DNA of 6,411 bases from Acinetobacter sp. (GTDB taxonomy: Bacteria; Pseudomonadota; Gammaproteobacteria; Pseudomonadales; Moraxellaceae), in contig JASLIY010000041.1 of NCBI GenBank assembly GCA_030152675.1, positions 1 through 6,411 on the forward strand, in the 5' to 3' direction. Positions 5,701 through 6,411 of this stretch are shown here, in pieces; position 1 is the stretch's first letter; every line of letters starts with the position of its first letter. The notes under the pieces are model-generated. The model was not told where the DNA came from. It did not search any database and saw only the letters and a list, made by a program, of their open reading frames with translations. Both the position numbers and the translations under genes were made by a program.

Positions 5701-6119
5701 TGAACATTCCACACTATGCTTTAGGCATCGTCCTGCTGAGCTGTAGCGTACAGCTCCATGCCGCCCCACCCTCGCTGCTTGGATCATGGTCAGCACAAGG
5801 CCCCAGCAATGCCCAACACATTCCAATTCATCAGTTTAATATCAATATTCATCAGGCCAATCAAAACATTTCCGGTGAATATTGCTATATCAGCCAATAT
5901 GGTAATCGCATCGATTGCGATAATACCTTTCACGGCAAACAGATCAGCCCCCAGCATTATCAGATCCATTTTGATAGCAGTTTTGGCGGTCGCAATGGCA
6001 TCGCCGAGCTCAGTCTTACGCCCTCACAGCACTTGACTTGGACGCTGATTCAAGCACCACAGTCAGGGGAATACCATATCCCCCAATCTTCAGAACTGCA
6101 TTTAGATCAGCCCCAATAA
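5700..6119 (+). CDS. Small exported protein, putative immunity to the muramidase
   Basis: A 139-residue protein with an N-terminal export signal: hydrophobic ALGIVLLSCSV (7-17) and a probable signal peptidase site after LHA (21). LLSC (12-15) could alternatively be a lipobox, making it a lipoprotein anchored at C15. The n-region has no Lys or Arg, only a His. The mature part has alternating polar/hydrophobic strands (HQFNINIHQ, ISGEYCYISQYG, YQIHFDSSF, AELSLT, LTWTLIQ), suggesting a small beta-barrel, with a possible C62-C73 disulphide. I do not recognise the family. It overlaps the muramidase stop by one base (TGATG), and AGG lies seven nt before ATG 5700; ATG 5697 is an alternative giving one more Met. 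Position, compartment and size fit a periplasmic immunity protein that blocks the GH108 enzyme. This role is inferred, not shown by homology. Confidence 0.7.
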   Translation: MNIPHYALGIVLLSCSVQLHAAPPSLLGSWSAQGPSNAQHIPIHQFNINIHQANQNISGEYCYISQYGNRIDCDNTFHGKQISPQHYQIHFDSSFGGRNGIAELSLTPSQHLTWTLIQAPQSGEYHIPQSSELHLDQPQ

Positions 6120-6355
6120 GCGCCAAAAGCAACGCTGCGCCACATATTTACACGCGGCTCTATCCCTTATAAATCGCAGCAGCAATGGCTCGAATTGATC
6201 TGTTGCGCCATTTGCCACAAAAATCATTATGATAAACTGCCCAAACTATTTGAATACTCGGCTTATAAGCGAATTTTCTGCCAACGGATTGCTTTAGAGC
6301 TGTTTCAATCAATATGTTTCACTCCATCATATTTACTCAGGGACCTTAGACGCAC
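6120..6355 (+). other. Spacer between the accessory cassette and ybgC
   Basis: The plus-strand frame continuing after the TAA at 6117-6119 stays open to the window edge but has no ATG before the ybgC region and no motif, so I do not call it. No hairpin followed by a T run marks the end of the cassette, so read-through into ybgC is possible. A perfect 10-base palindrome GCTTATAAGC lies at 6261-6270. This spacer probably contains the right junction of the inserted segment, which I could not place. Confidence 0.5.
6203..6233 (+). promoter_or_regulatory. Candidate promoter for ybgC and the tol-pal genes
   Basis: TATGAT (6228-6233) matches the -10 consensus at five of six bases; TTGCGC (6203-6208) is a partial -35 with a long 19-base spacer. 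A second -10-like TATAAG (6264-6269) lies within the palindrome GCTTATAAGC but has no -35 at proper distance. Either would give a leader of roughly 80-120 nt. Confidence 0.3.
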
Positions 6356-6411
6356 ATGGCCAATCATTTCGAGTTTCAAATCCGTGTTTATATTGAAGAT
6401 ACAGATGCAGG
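6356..6411 (+). CDS. ybgC: Tol-Pal-associated acyl-CoA thioesterase YbgC, first 18 codons (partial)
   Basis: The reading frame begins MANHFEFQIRVYIEDTDA and runs off the right edge. It aligns with the start of E. coli YbgC (FRWPVRVYYEDTDAGG), including the signature EDTDAG, whose second Asp (D17 here) is the catalytic residue of hot-dog-fold 4-hydroxybenzoyl-CoA-type thioesterases. YbgC acts on acyl-CoA or acyl-ACP in the cytoplasm and is normally the first gene of the ybgC-tolQRAB-pal cluster needed for outer-membrane integrity. AGGGA lies 12 nt upstream of the ATG. Only about one eighth of the gene is present, but the motif is distinctive. Confidence 0.88.
   Translation, partial: MANHFEFQIRVYIEDTDA

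Noticed and set aside
6120..6411. Stop-free plus-strand frame after the immunity gene, reading into ybgC out of phase
   Set aside because: No ATG, no motif, Cys- and His-rich chance composition, and it overlaps the ybgC start in another frame.

Overview
The window looks like the chromosome of an Acinetobacter or a close Moraxellaceae relative. The RuvB and RuvA proteins, the short HD-type dGTPase and the first residues of PurL all read like their Acinetobacter counterparts as I recall them. The gene order ruvA-ruvB followed by ybgC (first gene of the ybgC-tol-pal cluster) is also the order I associate with that genus. No database search was possible, so the genus is a strong inference and the species is open.

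Layout. Positions 1-106 (minus) hold the 5' end of purL, running off the left edge. Its divergent neighbour is dgt at 459-1799 (plus), across a 352-bp intergenic region. After a 177-bp spacer with several inverted repeats and a plausible promoter come ruvA (1977-2585) and ruvB (2601-3608), which encode the Holliday-junction branch-migration motor. The right edge carries the first 56 bases of ybgC (6356 onward).

Between ruvB and ybgC lie about 2.7 kb of accessory DNA. It begins with 474 bp without a convincing gene but rich in inverted repeats, including a 10-bp-stem hairpin whose loop carries an anti-Shine-Dalgarno sequence. Three tightly packed plus-strand genes follow. The first is a 154-aa protein that corresponds only to the C-terminal tail of a VgrG spike (DUF2345 region). 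The second is a 383-aa protein with an unfamiliar N-terminal beta-rich region, a Pro/Thr linker, and a GH108 muramidase domain plus peptidoglycan-binding module. The third is a small exported protein with no family I recognise. One base separates the first pair and the second pair overlaps. I read this as an orphan type VI secretion (T6SS) effector-immunity module: VgrG-tail adaptor or relic, cell-wall-cutting effector, and periplasmic immunity protein, lodged between two housekeeping operons.

How the genes would work together. PurL (purine synthesis) and Dgt (dNTP hydrolysis) both concern nucleotide metabolism but are transcribed apart. RuvA and RuvB act together on recombination intermediates. 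In the accessory cassette the VgrG-tail protein would dock the effector on a secretion spike encoded elsewhere, the effector would cut peptidoglycan in a rival's periplasm, and the exported third protein would protect the producer and its kin. That last paragraph of function is inference from domain content and gene order.
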